Source of the DNA: Arbacia lixula
Lineage: Eukaryota; Echinodermata; Echinoidea; Arbacioida; Arbaciidae
DNA: 64,000 bases
Assembly (NCBI GenBank): GCA_963669155.1
Contig: OZ022597.1
Location: forward strand, 14,155,965-14,219,964
Direction: 5' to 3'
Shown here in pieces: positions 24,594 through 35,252 of this stretch. The notes beneath the pieces were generated by a model. That model worked only from the letters and a program-made list of their open reading frames with translations, was not told where the DNA came from and ran no database searches. Made by a program: the position numbers and the translations under genes. The first letter of the stretch is position 1. Every line of letters starts with the position of its first letter.

Positions 24594-25847
24594 ATGGTAA
24601 TGGCAACTGCTGATTGGACCATCGGTCTGTTGATCATGGCTGTGTGCAGAGGCTCAGCAAGCGAGACAACAAGTAGCGAGTTCCGTTGGCTCACGGGAGA
24701 GTCGACGTCAAGCTACGGAGCAACACCGGGTCACGCCCGGGGAACGGAACTGTCTCGGCTTGCTGACACACCCACGATGACTCCATCCGTAGAGAGCCAC
24801 ACAACTCTGCCACCCCTCAACCAGACCTACGGGACGGATGATGATCGAGTGACCGCCGAGTCCATGTGGGATTGGCTACCGATTAGGTGGGCGTGGTGGG
24901 TGATGCTGCAGATGGTAGTGGCTGTGGTCGGCATCGTGGGAAACCTCCCCGTGATCGCAGTCCTTTTCCTTCGCCGAGACCACATTCGTCCCACCGATAC
25001 CCTGATCGGAGCGCTCGCCGTCGCGGATTTCTTGTCGTCAATCTTCATGATTCCGCTGCCGTCTCCGGCCCGAGTCCCACCGACTGTCCTTGGGGATGCG
25101 CACTGCAAGGTGGTACGACCTGGTGCTCTGTTGTTTACTTGCATCTTTGCCTCTTCCTACACCCTCACGCTCATCCCAGGCATCAAATACATCGCCGTCG
25201 CCTACCCGCTCCATTTTAAGCGGTGGGTGACTCGCCGTGTGGTGACTCTTTGTATCGGCCTAGTATGGATCGCTGCGGTTGTTGTCCAGTCAATGCCGTA
25301 TACATTAAACGGGGTAAGCCAAGAAACGTCCCAGTGTACCAGTGTGATTCCTTCTTTCAATACACAAGTTGTCATCGGCGTTTTTGTATACTTCGTAGAG
25401 TTTGCCATTCCAGCTACACTTATGCTTACGATGCAGTTACTAACGGTACGCACCCTACACATTCAGTCCCGTATTAACTTCGGCGCCGCCAGCGGCTCTG
25501 AATCCACCCCATCATCGCGACACACTGTAGCCAAATGGCGCGTTATTCACCTGCTCATAATTGTAGTCTTGATGTTCATTGTTTGCTTGGGTCCGGTTTC
25601 CACCGTCTTCCTGCTCATCAATCTTAGACTCGTATCAGAAACTATTCTTCACAGCACCCTGGTCCACGTGCTCCTGCTTCTCTCGTTGTGCAACTCGTGC
25701 GCCAATCCCATCATCTACACGGCGCGCTACCCGCAGTTCCGTGCCGCTTTAAGGGGTTTGTTGACCTCTACAACGCGCACGAACGCACCTGTGTTTGAAG
25801 AGATCGAGAGCAAGTTCTCACCTTCAGCCGTGCAGGAAGAAGCCTAG
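24594..25847 (+). CDS. Class A (rhodopsin-like) G-protein-coupled receptor
   Basis: A 417-residue uninterrupted frame with seven hydrophobic segments (about 102-126, 134-155, 172-197, 215-235, 256-283, 316-341, 353-376). Class A landmarks are visible: GN with N117 in TM1, LAVAD with D145 in TM2, C171 and C248 for the extracellular disulfide, W225 in TM4, P273 in TM5, FxxCxxP (F328-P334) in TM6 and NPIIY (371-375) in TM7. The roughly 100-residue Ser/Thr-rich N-terminus has a possible signal peptide (residues 9-23) and an N-glycosylation site at N76. The D/ERY position reads I197-K198-Y199, so both the acid and the arginine are replaced. The third loop is short and the tail lacks a palmitoylation Cys. 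The ligand is unknown. Intronless CDSs of this kind are common among lineage-expanded invertebrate receptors. The ATG follows a splice-acceptor-like CCTACAG by 9 bases, so upstream non-coding exon(s) are likely. Confidence 0.92.
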   Translation: MVMATADWTIGLLIMAVCRGSASETTSSEFRWLTGESTSSYGATPGHARGTELSRLADTPTMTPSVESHTTLPPLNQTYGTDDDRVTAESMWDWLPIRWAWWVMLQMVVAVVGIVGNLPVIAVLFLRRDHIRPTDTLIGALAVADFLSSIFMIPLPSPARVPPTVLGDAHCKVVRPGALLFTCIFASSYTLTLIPGIKYIAVAYPLHFKRWVTRRVVTLCIGLVWIAAVVVQSMPYTLNGVSQETSQCTSVIPSFNTQVVIGVFVYFVEFAIPATLMLTMQLLTVRTLHIQSRINFGAASGSESTPSSRHTVAKWRVIHLLIIVVLMFIVCLGPVSTVFLLINLRLVSETILHSTLVHVLLLLSLCNSCANPIIYTARYPQFRAALRGLLTSTTRTNAPVFEEIESKFSPSAVQEEA

Positions 25848-26193
25848 AGGGTAGGTTTAAAGCCAGCTGGAAACCACATGGAAAATTCGTCCTCATGGAA
25901 GTAGTTTGCCGTTGCCCCTCGATCACCGCTGGCACTTTGCCGCAACGGCTTTCTCACGGCGGCAAAATGTGACAATTCCACGACTTGCACTAAGTGATGC
26001 CAAGGCGATTTAACCTCCGCAGGAGGCGAACAACAGTGTGAGCGGCCTGAAAAAAGAGGCGTATGTGGCAAGAAGAAGGACTATAGCGCTAAGCCGCCTC
26101 CGTGTGGAAGTGCATAAAGAGTACGTTAATACAAGTACACCATGTAGATAAGCAAGGTTGTGGATGTGAAAAATTTAAGCTCACCAATCAATG

Positions 26194-26199
26194 AATAAA
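26194..26199 (+). terminator. Candidate polyadenylation signal of the GPCR gene
   Basis: AATAAA about 350 bases after the receptor stop codon, on the same strand. It is the first canonical signal downstream and gives a 3' UTR of ordinary length. No transcript evidence. Confidence 0.45.
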
Positions 26200-27048
26200 A
26201 GAAGGAGCTAGTTAAATGAATAGATGACTCCTGACTCGAGCTAATCGGAAGTTAAACAGTGTTGGATTTCACAAGCACGAGCACCTTAGGTTTCATATCG
26301 ATACAACAAGCCAGGTTAAGCTTGAAACTAGAACGCTTCTTGGTGATATTGTAAATGAATTGCCTTGTTATTTAATTAAAAATCAAACTATGAGAAAGAA
26401 ATATAATAGAATATGTGATGGAATATTTTGAAAAGAGTTCATAAGTTCATAAGTAATTTCTTTAAGATCTTTGGCATGCCAACAAATTGTTGGAAGACCT
26501 ATAATTACGCAAAGGTTCTTTTTCGTGCTGAATTCGTGTGTCTATTTTGCCTTAGCTTCTCAAAGGCATCGTGAGGGCACCTCGTCAAACGTGTCATCTC
26601 CAGCCGTCCTCGCACAAAATTCAAAATTACATCTTCGTATAGCGATCTGGTGCCCCCCCCCCCCCCACACACACACACTCAGTGTTATTAGTGGTACGTC
26701 TATGTTCGTTCCCTCCCGTAATCACTCCCCGAACTCAGGTCTGCCAACATTTCTGAACCTACGCGGGTTTTTTGCGGGCTTTTCCTGCCTTTGAGACCAC
26801 CCTAAAACCGGAACACTGCTCAATATAATATTTTATATACCTATCTTTTAAATTTCTCACGAGTCCAAAGAGAGAGAGAGAGAGAAAAAAAACCACCCTT
26901 TTTGAAGAAGTCTCCTTGTGAACAGTCAAATACACCTCCTTTTTTACAATTCGCGGGCCGGACTTGTCCCACGAAGAAGTACCTCTTTATCGTATATTTT
27001 GGAACACGCATGCGGTCCCTCCTACCCCGGAGTGGGGAAGGGGGGGAT
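26200..27048. other. No gene seen
   Basis: Intergenic sequence with a poly-C/(CA)n run (about 26655-26680) and an (AG)n run (about 26870-26886). Frames of around 107 codons here look non-coding. Confidence 0.55.
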
Positions 27049-27221
27049 CTGGAGGGCGTTTCATGAACATTTTTCGTCTGACAAGCTGTCTTTTTCCGGC
27101 AGTTACCATAGCAATAGTCAGAGGCTAGTGCCTCTCAGCCAATCAAAAACGAGGATTTCGCTGAAGTTGTCAGCACTGACCATTTGGTCAGTGCTGACAA
27201 TGTTCACGAAACGCCCTCCAG
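27049..27221. mobile_element. 173-bp MITE with 22-bp terminal inverted repeats
   Basis: The ends start CTGGAGGGCGTTTCATGAAC and are inverted with one mismatch over 22 bases. Inside is a perfect 14-bp hairpin, GTCAGCACTGACCA and its complement, with a 2-base loop (about 27168-27197). No coding content. No target duplication evident. Confidence 0.75.
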
Positions 27222-27264
27222 GTGTCAATATTTGGAGAGTGTGACACCAGCATATGATACTTTG

Positions 27265-28780
27265 GCGATCAACTCACTTTGAGCATGTTTCTATTGAAGA
27301 TGCGGTTGAGTTTGGATTTCTTTGGGAAGTGTGGGTCGACCAGCTTAGGAAGATGTAGCCGATATTAGTTGAGACTTGCTGAATGACGGGTTGAACCAGG
27401 TTATCTTACGCTGTCTGTTTTTTTTTTCGTCTTGATTGGTCATTCGTGTAGGACAGGCCTTCTGCGTATCCACATGGATTTCAGGGCGTTGTCGTACATT
27501 GGAACGGCTTTCTTGAAGGTCTCTTCATCACAGGAGATAGTTGATATACGTCTGCTTATGGAGCCTGGGAGGTTTTTGGTGATTGATGGTTGGTGGTTGG
27601 ATTATTTGTGGATTTACATGGATTAGTCATTTGGCTATCGGTACGGGTAGTACTTGCCGTTGTTCAAGTTGAGGGTAATGTCGAAGAAGTTCACAATCTT
27701 GAGGTTACAACTGATGGTGATTTTGAGGTCGAGCTGCTGGAATGTTTTCGTCAAGTTTTTCCTGATACGGTCAGCTTCACTACCGGAGATGCTTTTGAGG
27801 ACAGCCAAACCATCATCCCTGTAGAGGCCAATGTTCTCTTTGCCGCACTGGTTGGAGAGGATGTTTATGATGTAGAGGCCCACAAGCTCGCAGACTTTAG
27901 CTCCGTCTCAAAGCTGCCCATATGGTAACGTCGCACAGGCTCTCATTATCCTTTTCCTTCCATGGGGCGTATTTTTCCAATAGGACGGACTTCGGTGAAA
28001 AGGTTTCCTGGGGTAATTTCAATTTACAAAGAAATTTTAGGCATACACCCAGTAGTAAGGATAGCGAGCTCCATCCTGTAAATGAACGAAAAACAAGTCA
28101 GACAAAAAAAAAATCTTGGAACCAGACGGGATTTGAACCTGCAGTCTACTGCTTACCGGGCAGCGACTTAACCACGCAAGCTATTTCTAGTTCACGGGTC
28201 AAGACACGACAACATGGAAACATGTTTTCGTTCATTTACAGGATGGAGCACGCTATCCTTACTACTGGGTGTATGCCTAAAAATTCTTTGTAAAAAAAAG
28301 GACGGACTTCCTCGCGCGCGTGATTATCTTTATATCTGTGGCTGGGATGTTAATGTACCCCTTTGCGAATTCAATGTCCTTTTTCAGTAGTTTTTCAGAT
28401 ACGGAAGGGTAGAAGCTGACCACGTCGAAGGTGATGAAAATATGTTTCTCTTTCTCTTTTATGTTCCTGAACCACTCGATGTCGGTACTGGTTTTCCGCC
28501 ATTGGTTTACACATGTCGCCCACCTGACGGCATTGTTGATATTGTCCAGTATTGATTTCCTGATTTATCCGGTTTCGCTTTTCGGAGGGTTGATGGGTCT
28601 GCATGGAAGTGTGCTTTGTCCTTGTGGTCTTTTAGGGTGATGAAGGCTTGCTTCTGTGCCATAGTTTCCATTCTTTCGTCAATCATTTGGGTTGACTTGT
28701 GGTGGTTTGGAAATTTCTCCAATGATAATGATTTTTTTACGTGGAATAATGAGTTCAATGAAAACACTTTCGGCAACACT
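27265..28780 (-). pseudogene. Penelope-like retroelement RT remnant
   Basis: Read on the minus strand across shifting frames: ERMETMAQKQAFITLKDHKD, then INPPKSETG, ILDNINNAVRWATCVNQWR, HIFITFDVVSFYPSVSEKL, FAKGYINIPATDIKIITRAR. After the internal insertion come LEKYAPWKEKDNESLCDVT, ENIGLYRDDGLAVLKSISGS, FQQLDLKITISCNLKIVNFF and finally ITWFNPSFSK and LNRIFNRN. This is an RT family widespread in aquatic animals, with YRDD at the catalytic site. I recall that full members continue into a GIY-YIG endonuclease, hence the Penelope-like assignment; no GIY-YIG is present here. At least four frameshifts, stops and a 305-bp insertion show it is dead. Family assignment is from memory of the motif set. 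Confidence 0.75.
27994..28298. mobile_element. 305-bp tRNA-containing foldback insertion with 12-bp target duplication
   Basis: The insert is flanked by AGGACGGACTTC on both sides (27982-27993 and 28299-28310) and splits the Penelope-like RT frame at ARKSVL. It contains inverted arms of about 70 bases (about 28021-28091 and 28226-28293; TTTACAGGATGGAGC and complement) and ends in a short A-run. The central segment on the minus strand is tRNA-like, with B-box GGTTCAAATCC and a 5-bp anticodon-type stem with loop CCGGTAA. Long target duplication plus an A-tail suggests retroposition (SINE-like), while the inverted arms resemble a foldback; it may be a composite. Confidence 0.75.
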
Positions 28781-28936
28781 TGACATGTGATTTAGATCCT
28801 CTCATACTTTAAGAACATTTGTAATTATGTTATCAATTAGTGTGGAGCAAGTGATAATCATACGAGTGGATTTTTAATCAAATAAAACAAAGCAAACAAA
28901 TATGAACTCACTTTATGTATAATACAATCACCCATT

Positions 28937-29159
28937 ACCATGGGCGGAAATCGCTCCCCGAAGGTGGAGGGGACATGTTTTTCCTCAAGAAGTAGCTGAA
29001 CGGGGGAAGGGGGGGGGGGGGGGGGGGGTTACTGATGGGATTTTGGGAAGGTGTTTTTTTTCCTTATTTTTTTTGTTTTTTTACGCGACCGAAAATAGTG
29101 GGGGAGGGGGGGGGAAATTTGATATTGTGTCCCCCCCCCCCGGGATTTCCGCCCATGCC
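28937..29159. mobile_element. G/C-run element with CATGGGCGGAAATC inverted ends, copy 1
   Basis: The perfect 14-bp ends are CATGGGCGGAAATC (28939-28952) and its complement (29144-29157). The interior has a long poly-G run, GATGGGATTTTGGG, T-rich sequence and GATATTGTGTC followed by poly-C. A diverged copy with the same order lies at 50707-51001. Non-coding. Confidence 0.7.
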
Positions 29160-29253
29160 TACCCGGTACGGTATGGTGGCCAGCTGTGTGTAACGTATAG
29201 GGAGATCGAGAGGAAGTAAGAGTAATATGTAGTGGGGGAGAAAGTAACAGAGA

Positions 29254-29890
29254 TACACTGAACTCCAAAAGTTTACGAACACCTGCATTCAGTGTATAAT
29301 TGGTAGGCTTTATTGATATTCAGGCTCATAGCATAGTTCAATTAAGTATCGTTTTAAAGTGAATAGTATATAAGAATGTACATTTCATCCTTGATTCAAA
29401 CAAACTTTTACTCTATTAAATGGCTGCCTACCAGTCAATATGGCATTTTCTCAAAATGCTAACCTTTTTATTACATTCGCGTAATCTAGATATCCAGAGC
29501 TTTTCACCATTATACAGGGTTAAATGCGTAACTCCATTCATTTTTCCTTTTCCTAGTTAGAAGTCAAACACGCAAATAAAATTAAACGATATTTAGTGTT
29601 TAACTTGTATGGAAACCTCTTTTTGTTTATTCAAAAACATATATGACAAGAAAGGGGATTGAAATCTGTAGACTGGGGCGGCCAATCCATGACTGCCAGG
29701 ACTTGTGTCTCTTCCGTTTTCTTCAAGTAGCCTTTGCATATTCTTTGAATAGTCGTGACGTGTGCTTTGGGTCATTGTTCTACTGAAAACGAACCCTCCT
29801 CCGATCAGGCGTTTTCCTGAAGGGAAGGCCTTCCGCTGTAGGATTGAATGATAGCCTTGCTGGTTGAGGATACCCTGTACTCTGTGGAAA
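29254..29890 (-). pseudogene. Second Tc1-like remnant
   Basis: The left end at about 29254 reads CACTGAACTCCAAAAGTTTA followed by CGAACACC, typical of Tc1/mariner terminal repeats. On the minus strand (about 29617-29830) decayed coding reads PKAHVTTIQRICKGYLKKTE and ETQVLAVMDWPPQSTDFNP, matching the C-terminal Tc1 motif series. Frames are shifted several times and the far terminal repeat was not found. It differs from the 11.8-kb remnant, so two separate Tc1 lineages are represented. Confidence 0.65.
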
Positions 29891-30411
29891 TAAGAAAGAT
29901 TGGATGATATCAGAGATCAGGGTCATGTTGCAGATAGGTTTTCTCGGTAGCTACCATTGATGGTAGGGTAGAATTTAAAACCTATATGCAACATGCTCCA
30001 GGAAAGTGTAGAAAATCATTGGACTAAAAACCGGGCAGAAAAGTAATAAGAAGAGGAATATGGAATAATGAAAAACGGAACAACAAAGATGATAAGGCTC
30101 TGGATGATTGTTGTCATCAAAGATAGAAGGAAAACAACAATTAAAGTCAATAGTTCAACAACAACAAAATAAAAGGTTAAGCGATGGTTGCCAGGAGTTC
30201 AGGTGTCGTGACTTCGGGCTCATCACCCTTTACCGACTACCATTAGTTCCCTTCTGGTATGGCGACCGGCCCATCGCGTATCCCTTCCTACCTCCTAAAA
30301 ACTATAGCCTATAAGAACTATAGACTCTAACTCTTTAGGGGAGGAACAAGGGCGATCCCAATGCCTTTGCCGGGCCATCCGACAATCCTTGAACCTTGGC
30401 TTTGCAACCTT
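29891..30411. other. No gene seen
   Basis: No supported coding or repeat structure beyond A-rich stretches. Confidence 0.55.
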
Positions 30412-30492
30412 GGAGTTAGCGGGTTTCGAACCCGTGCTCGCTAGCACGAGTGTGAGGTAGTCCCGGCGCTTACCCTACCACTAGGCTATAAG
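30412..30492 (-). repeat. tRNA-derived module with intact B-box
   Basis: On the minus strand: an A-box-like TAGCCTAGTGGTAGG and a perfect B-box GGTTCGAAACC, with a GTGCTAGCGAGCAC variable-arm hairpin between. The anticodon and acceptor stems do not form, so it is a tRNA-derived SINE head or tRNA pseudogene, not a tRNA gene. Confidence 0.5.
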
Positions 30493-30562
30493 ACGTCGGT
30501 GGTTTTGCTTGGTGATTTTAGCGTATAGACTATTAGTTTCAAATCAACGAGAAAAAAACCAA

Positions 30563-30640
30563 AAGAGCATCTATGTCAGGAATCGAACTCATGACCCTCA
30601 GGTTATCAGTCTGACGCTCTACCAACTGAGCCAACAGACC
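30563..30640 (-). tRNA. Degenerate tRNA-Ile(GAT)-like sequence
   Basis: The minus strand reads GGCTCAGTTGGTAGAGC (perfect D-arm), an anticodon loop CTGATAA (anticodon GAT) on a 4-of-5 paired stem, and a B-box-like GAGTTCGATTCC. The acceptor pairs about 6 of 7 with two wobbles, but the T-stem is mostly unpaired. It is most likely a tRNA pseudogene or SINE head. Another tRNA-derived module lies 70 bases away on the same strand. Confidence 0.35.
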
Positions 30641-31081
30641 GATTGCTGATGTTGCTACGTTTTCATAGAGTATTAAACATATATACTTGCAGATTGTCAA
30701 CAAGTTTCTATGTATTACATAGGTAATTTTCTTTTTGATATAAGGAAATGTGCAATTTATGAAAAAAAATCACATGGGGGAGGGGGGATTTGTTGCCCAA
30801 ATGTATCCTGAAAGTGACCCGAGAGCCCTATAAATCTGATACAATCTTGTAGTAACGTGAACTATGATATGACATCTTCTATGCTGTGAGATAATTGATA
30901 AATGTTACTACTTTTCCATGGCGCTCGCTTTTCTCTCCGCCTCTCTCTCTCCCAACCTCCTCTCTCTCCACCTATCTCTCTCCCTCCTCCTCTCTTTTTC
31001 TCTCTCTACCCCCACCCCCCTCTGTTTCTCTAAAGCCATCTTCGTTGTTCTTTTCTCTTCCGATGCAAGCATTCGTTCATA
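30641..31081. other. No gene; (CT)n-rich tract
   Basis: A pyrimidine tract rich in CTCT and CCTC fills about 30930-31030. The 173-codon frame starting at 30918 translates this tract plus the adjacent MITE and is not a gene. Confidence 0.65.
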
Positions 31082-31309
31082 TAGAGTACCGAAGTGGTGT
31101 CGTCATATGAACATGTTGTCAAGACAATTTGGCTCTAAACGAACTCACTCAACTGAGAGGTTTACCTGTCCGATACTGTATACCGGGCTAGTGTCCGGCA
31201 TTCTCAATTACATTCCCCGTTGTAATTACCGCTGCTTGTTCTGCCCGTATTGTTTAGACCCATTTGTCTTAACAATAATGCTCAAATGGCGTCACACTTC
31301 GGTACTCCA
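31082..31309. mobile_element. TA-flanked MITE family M31, copy 1
   Basis: Inverted arms of about 60 bases begin TAGAGTACCGAAGTGGTG and run through GTTGTCAAGACA and CTCTAAAC. TA lies at each border, as expected for a mariner-type target duplication. A second copy with diverged but alignable arms is at 63186-63407. Confidence 0.75.
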
Positions 31310-34009
31310 TATTCAGATAAGCAGACGTAGACGGTTGCTTATTTTCCCCAGAAATATATTTTTTATTCTTGAATGCATCAACATTTTCAAATTCATGACA
31401 TATATCAATACGGTAATGATGAAACTGGTCCATGTATAATCATGTAAATGCTCATTGTTTTGATGAAGGAAACATTCAAATATCTATACACTGTATTGTG
31501 GATGCAAAGAATTGTCCTAATCAAAACTCAATTCAAACAGTGATGCAACACTTTGGTAATTGTCGACAAAAACTATCCTGAATATAAAAAATGTGATGTT
31601 GTTTTCTTACATATTATTTGCTGGCTGACCCCCCCCCCCCCTCCCCACGAAAATAAAAGTAAAATCAGAGTAAGAAAGTAAAATAATTTATTACAATATA
31701 AAATTGAAAATGAGAATGAGGGATATTAGGTGGGATGTGACAAACATACATTTTATTTCAAGAACTAAAAATTAAAAATACATACCTGTTCTTTTATAAT
31801 GCTGTCTTTATTAAACGCTTAGAAATATAATTGATAAAGTTCTTATTTATTCATCCTTTAAAAGATAAGTACATTTATACTAGGATGCCTTATGCCATGG
31901 TCACAACCGGCCGTCCGTGTTTTTCTACGTGGAGTTGGCAGCTTGCTTGCAAACTTCTACAATCCTTCCCTGCGTCGTCCTTGCGTCCGACGCAACGAGT
32001 TTCAGTGAAACCCGACGTAGATCACAAGCAGAGAGAATCATATATGTATATGTGAAGGAACATCTCGGGGGAAATCAAGAAAAACCGAGCTGTACACTCT
32101 ACAATGCAAAGAAGCTAGGCCATTTGAATCACCAATTAGATATTTTACACACGCCGACACTGATTCTGATAACATGAATATATAGATATACAATGTACAT
32201 GATGGATAGCTTATATCGTTGGACATTCACATGCAATAGAATGTCATTTGAGAGAGAAATAGTTTGCTCAAACATTGCTTTCCTCAATTAAATACAACCA
32301 CAATTATTCTGCTTCTTATAGAGAATGAATTCCATGTCGTGTTCTTGCATCAATACTGTGCACTTCACATGCTATTACTTGCAACTCAGGCGTGTGTGTG
32401 ACGGGGATATGTGTCGAAGAATGATCCATGCCGCCGGTCTCTTACACTAATACATCATGGGACGACTTTCCCTTATATGTGCAGTATTGAGAATTCAACG
32501 TGCTTCACATAATCCTTTAATCCTAATACTCACGGGGGTGCATTAGTCCCCCACCACCCGTCATTTATTTGTCGGTACTTCCGAACACCTCAATATTTCG
32601 AAACGAACACGATTTTTTTTTTCTGATCCTTTTCGCGCATTTTGATACCAAATTTATGACGATCGGACCTACCGTGCAAATACCAGATTACGTTTACCAA
32701 ACACATGTGACTGAAATTTCGCTATTTCTCTATATGACTGAGCACAACCATAAAGACAAAATCATGCAGGAGATTTCCCATTTTATGTAAATACTTTTCT
32801 TATAGGAAGTGTAAATAATTACAACACACACAAACCCACATACACCCACATTCACGCACACTTACACCCAAATCGCAAAATGCGCTTGACGAAAAACAAT
32901 GAAATATGTAAGAAATAATTACCACAACCTATCATTTTTTCGGGAATTGATGAGGGATTTTTTTAAAGATATCTGTACGAGAAATTGATATTCCTAAGGC
33001 TTTATCTAGTGATTTCTTGCATAAATGAGCATACATTATTGAATTAAAAACATGAAGGCACTTTCGTATATTTAGCTATAGAACTGGTAGTGTACATAAT
33101 TCTTGACCCTTATAAAAAAAATGAGGGAATCAGGCGGCTCATGGCCATAATGCCCCCCCCCCCCCCCCCACCCTAACATGCTTTGAAATACCCCGGTAGT
33201 ATTAGGGTTAAGAGAGGTCGTATCATTCTTTGTTCAAAAGTATTCATGCATGCAATTTAACGTTTCGTGAAATAATTCAATGATCATGATTTGCCTTGTG
33301 GTCTGTCCAAGCTATCTTATGTTAATATGACTGCTTGATATACTATCTCTCTCTCTCTCTCTCTCTGGGTGCTTTGTCGTGTGACGTAGGCGATCATGGA
33401 GTGCCACACAGTTCTCTGTACTGAGCTCTTTGTATCAATTGCATATCATGGTAATCCAGTCAGTCAGGATGCTTATCAACTTAATAATCCTTCTTCCCAT
33501 GCCCCATACCCCTGGTTCTTTTTCATCAATCCAAACTCTTTCAAGTAAACTTTACACAGTATACGACGTACAAAATCTCAACCTCCAGATTCTTGACTCA
33601 CATATCAGTTTCATAATATACATACATGATAATGAAACATTCTTCTTTGTGTGACATAACACATACATCTATGACTTGAGTCATATGTCACAAGTTAGGT
33701 AAATACTCGTTCTAGGCATATCTGAATATGATCCGCTATTACGGTGAGCATGTCTATACTGACAGTCCAATGGGTGGATACAAAATACCTTTTGTTCCCC
33801 TGCATCAGTTATAAACTAATGCTCAATACCCCCAAAGGAGATGCAGTCCGCTGGTTCAATAATGATGTGCGAGTTTCGGCATGTAAACAATTCAGATTGG
33901 CAGTTATTTCTGACCAGTCAATACTAAAGCTCGCAGCTTAATCAAGAGAGAGATGTGTCACTGATATTTATATAGGACATGTGTGGAGTTACCCCGGTGT
34001 TCCTCTGTG
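31310..34009. other. No gene seen
   Basis: AT-rich with poly-C runs (about 31629 and 33153), a (CA)n-like patch (32823-32870) and a (CT)n run (33345-33367). The frames present are short and lack coding character. Confidence 0.55.
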
Positions 34010-34400
34010 GGAAAGTCCACCCTTCAATGACCTCTCCTTAAGGAGAGATGTAGCGTTGATTAGTTGAGCTACCTCTGCGCGTTCTCTTCAAATCGTTCCA
34101 AAGCCCATCCGTTAATTCATCGTGACCTTCATTTTAGGCAAGATTGTTGCGCTAGCTCAGCGGGCTCTCTCTCTCCCTTACCATTTTGTCAAGTTTCGCA
34201 AAAGTCCATCCTATAGTGGCATCTCTGATAGGAGAGATTTCTTGTTCATTAGTCAAGCTGGCTGCGCGGATTAATTTTCTCCCTCACTCATCCTTCGACT
34301 CATCCTACAGTCTATAGTGACCACTCCTTTAGGAAGATTTAGCCTAGTGTCCATTTTTTGAGCTCCCTCACTCATTCTACTTTAATTCGGCCTTCTTTGG
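34010..34400. repeat. Three GTCCATCCTATAGTGAC-type units
   Basis: Degenerate units start near 34012, 34204 and 34311. Each has a CTCCTTAAGGAGAG-like palindrome or its decayed form, followed by GATTTAG and a CTCCCTCACTCAT-type end. The same repeat lies at 9951-10103 beside the other DUF829 copy. Confidence 0.65.
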
Positions 34401-34440
34401 CGCTTCCTACAGTAGCGTCCCCGCCGACGACGGAATTCCT

Positions 34441-34522
34441 ATGGAATTCTCGCTTTCATTATGATACATTAATGAATCATTATGAATTATGATTCCCCAA
34501 GATGTAAATTACTGCTGAGTTT
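34441..34522. repeat. 80-bp direct repeat flanking the 3' exon (left copy)
   Basis: Starts ATGGAATTCTCGCTTTC and ends CTGCTGAGTTT. It is nearly identical to 34839-34918, which lies in the intron on the other side of the exon. Copy 1 has a single diverged counterpart near 10300-10380. The exon is therefore bracketed by duplicated intron sequence. Confidence 0.75.
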
Positions 34523-34838
34523 CTCTAACTGGAACGTGCGGCAGCGCTGCAGTGTCAGCTTGCCCATAAAGCCGTAGATGCTCTCCTCCTAGTCGTCACT
34601 GTGCTTCGCAAAGTGGGGAGTTCTGCAACACTTGACGTCAAGGTCGCTCTCCACATGCTTGCGCCACTGCTCGACCAACTCGTCGTTTTCCTTGGCCGTG
34701 GCGATCGCGTCATCGCGAAAGAAGAGGTTCAGGGCGGGCGCCTTGACCGTGCGGCCAGTAAAGATCTCATTCACCTGAAGGACAATGCAGAACAGTAGGA
34801 CCGTTAATAAACTCTGCTTTGTTTCTTTGGAAATTCTT

Positions 34839-34918
34839 ATGGAATTCTCGCTTTCCTTCATACATTAATGAATCATTATGAATTATGATTCCCCAAGAGG
34901 TAAATTACTGCTGAGTTT
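34839..34918. repeat. 80-bp direct repeat flanking the 3' exon (right copy)
   Basis: Partner of 34441-34522, differing by a few substitutions and a 3-base gap. Confidence 0.75.
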
Positions 34919-35055
34919 ATGCCTTGTAAAATATTAGAAATATGTGGCTTGTTTGAGACCGAGTCGTTGCGAGACTAGACGGGTCATCGTGAATTCGAAT
35001 GTGTTTTATTTTTTTTCAAGTCTCCTGTAAGTCTCTGTAACTTATCTATGCTGTC

Positions 35056-35231
35056 TGTTACAGGTTACGATCTTACATTTGTAAGATCTACATGTTTTGC
35101 GGATGAATATATGTTCGCGGGGGGGGATCCGCCGAGTCTGAACGTGGAATCCATTAAAGAAGGCACGACTTAACTCGACTTGTCTGATATTGTGCTTTTA
35201 TAGCGTTAGAACTACAAAGCTACCCGTAACA
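35056..35231 (+). repeat. 5' LTR
   Basis: Begins TGTTACAGGTTACGATC and ends CTACCCGTAACA, with 6-bp terminal inverted repeats. Contains a TCTTACATTTGTAAGA palindrome and an 8-G run. No mismatch to the 3' LTR was found by eye. No clear TATA box or AATAAA inside. Confidence 0.95.
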
Positions 35232-35234
35232 AAT

Positions 35235-35252
35235 TGGGGGCTTGTCCGGGAG
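35235..35252 (+). other. Primer-binding site, tRNA-Pro type
   Basis: TGGGGGCTTGTCCGGGAG begins 3 bases after the LTR. It matches the complement of the 3' end of animal tRNA-Pro, TGGGGGCTCGTCCGGGAT as I recall it, with two differences. This is the expected priming position for minus-strand synthesis. Confidence 0.75.

Noticed and set aside
30563..30640. Functional tRNA-Ile gene
   Set aside because: T-stem largely unpaired and anticodon GAT unusual for a cytosolic animal tRNA-Ile; kept only as tRNA-like.
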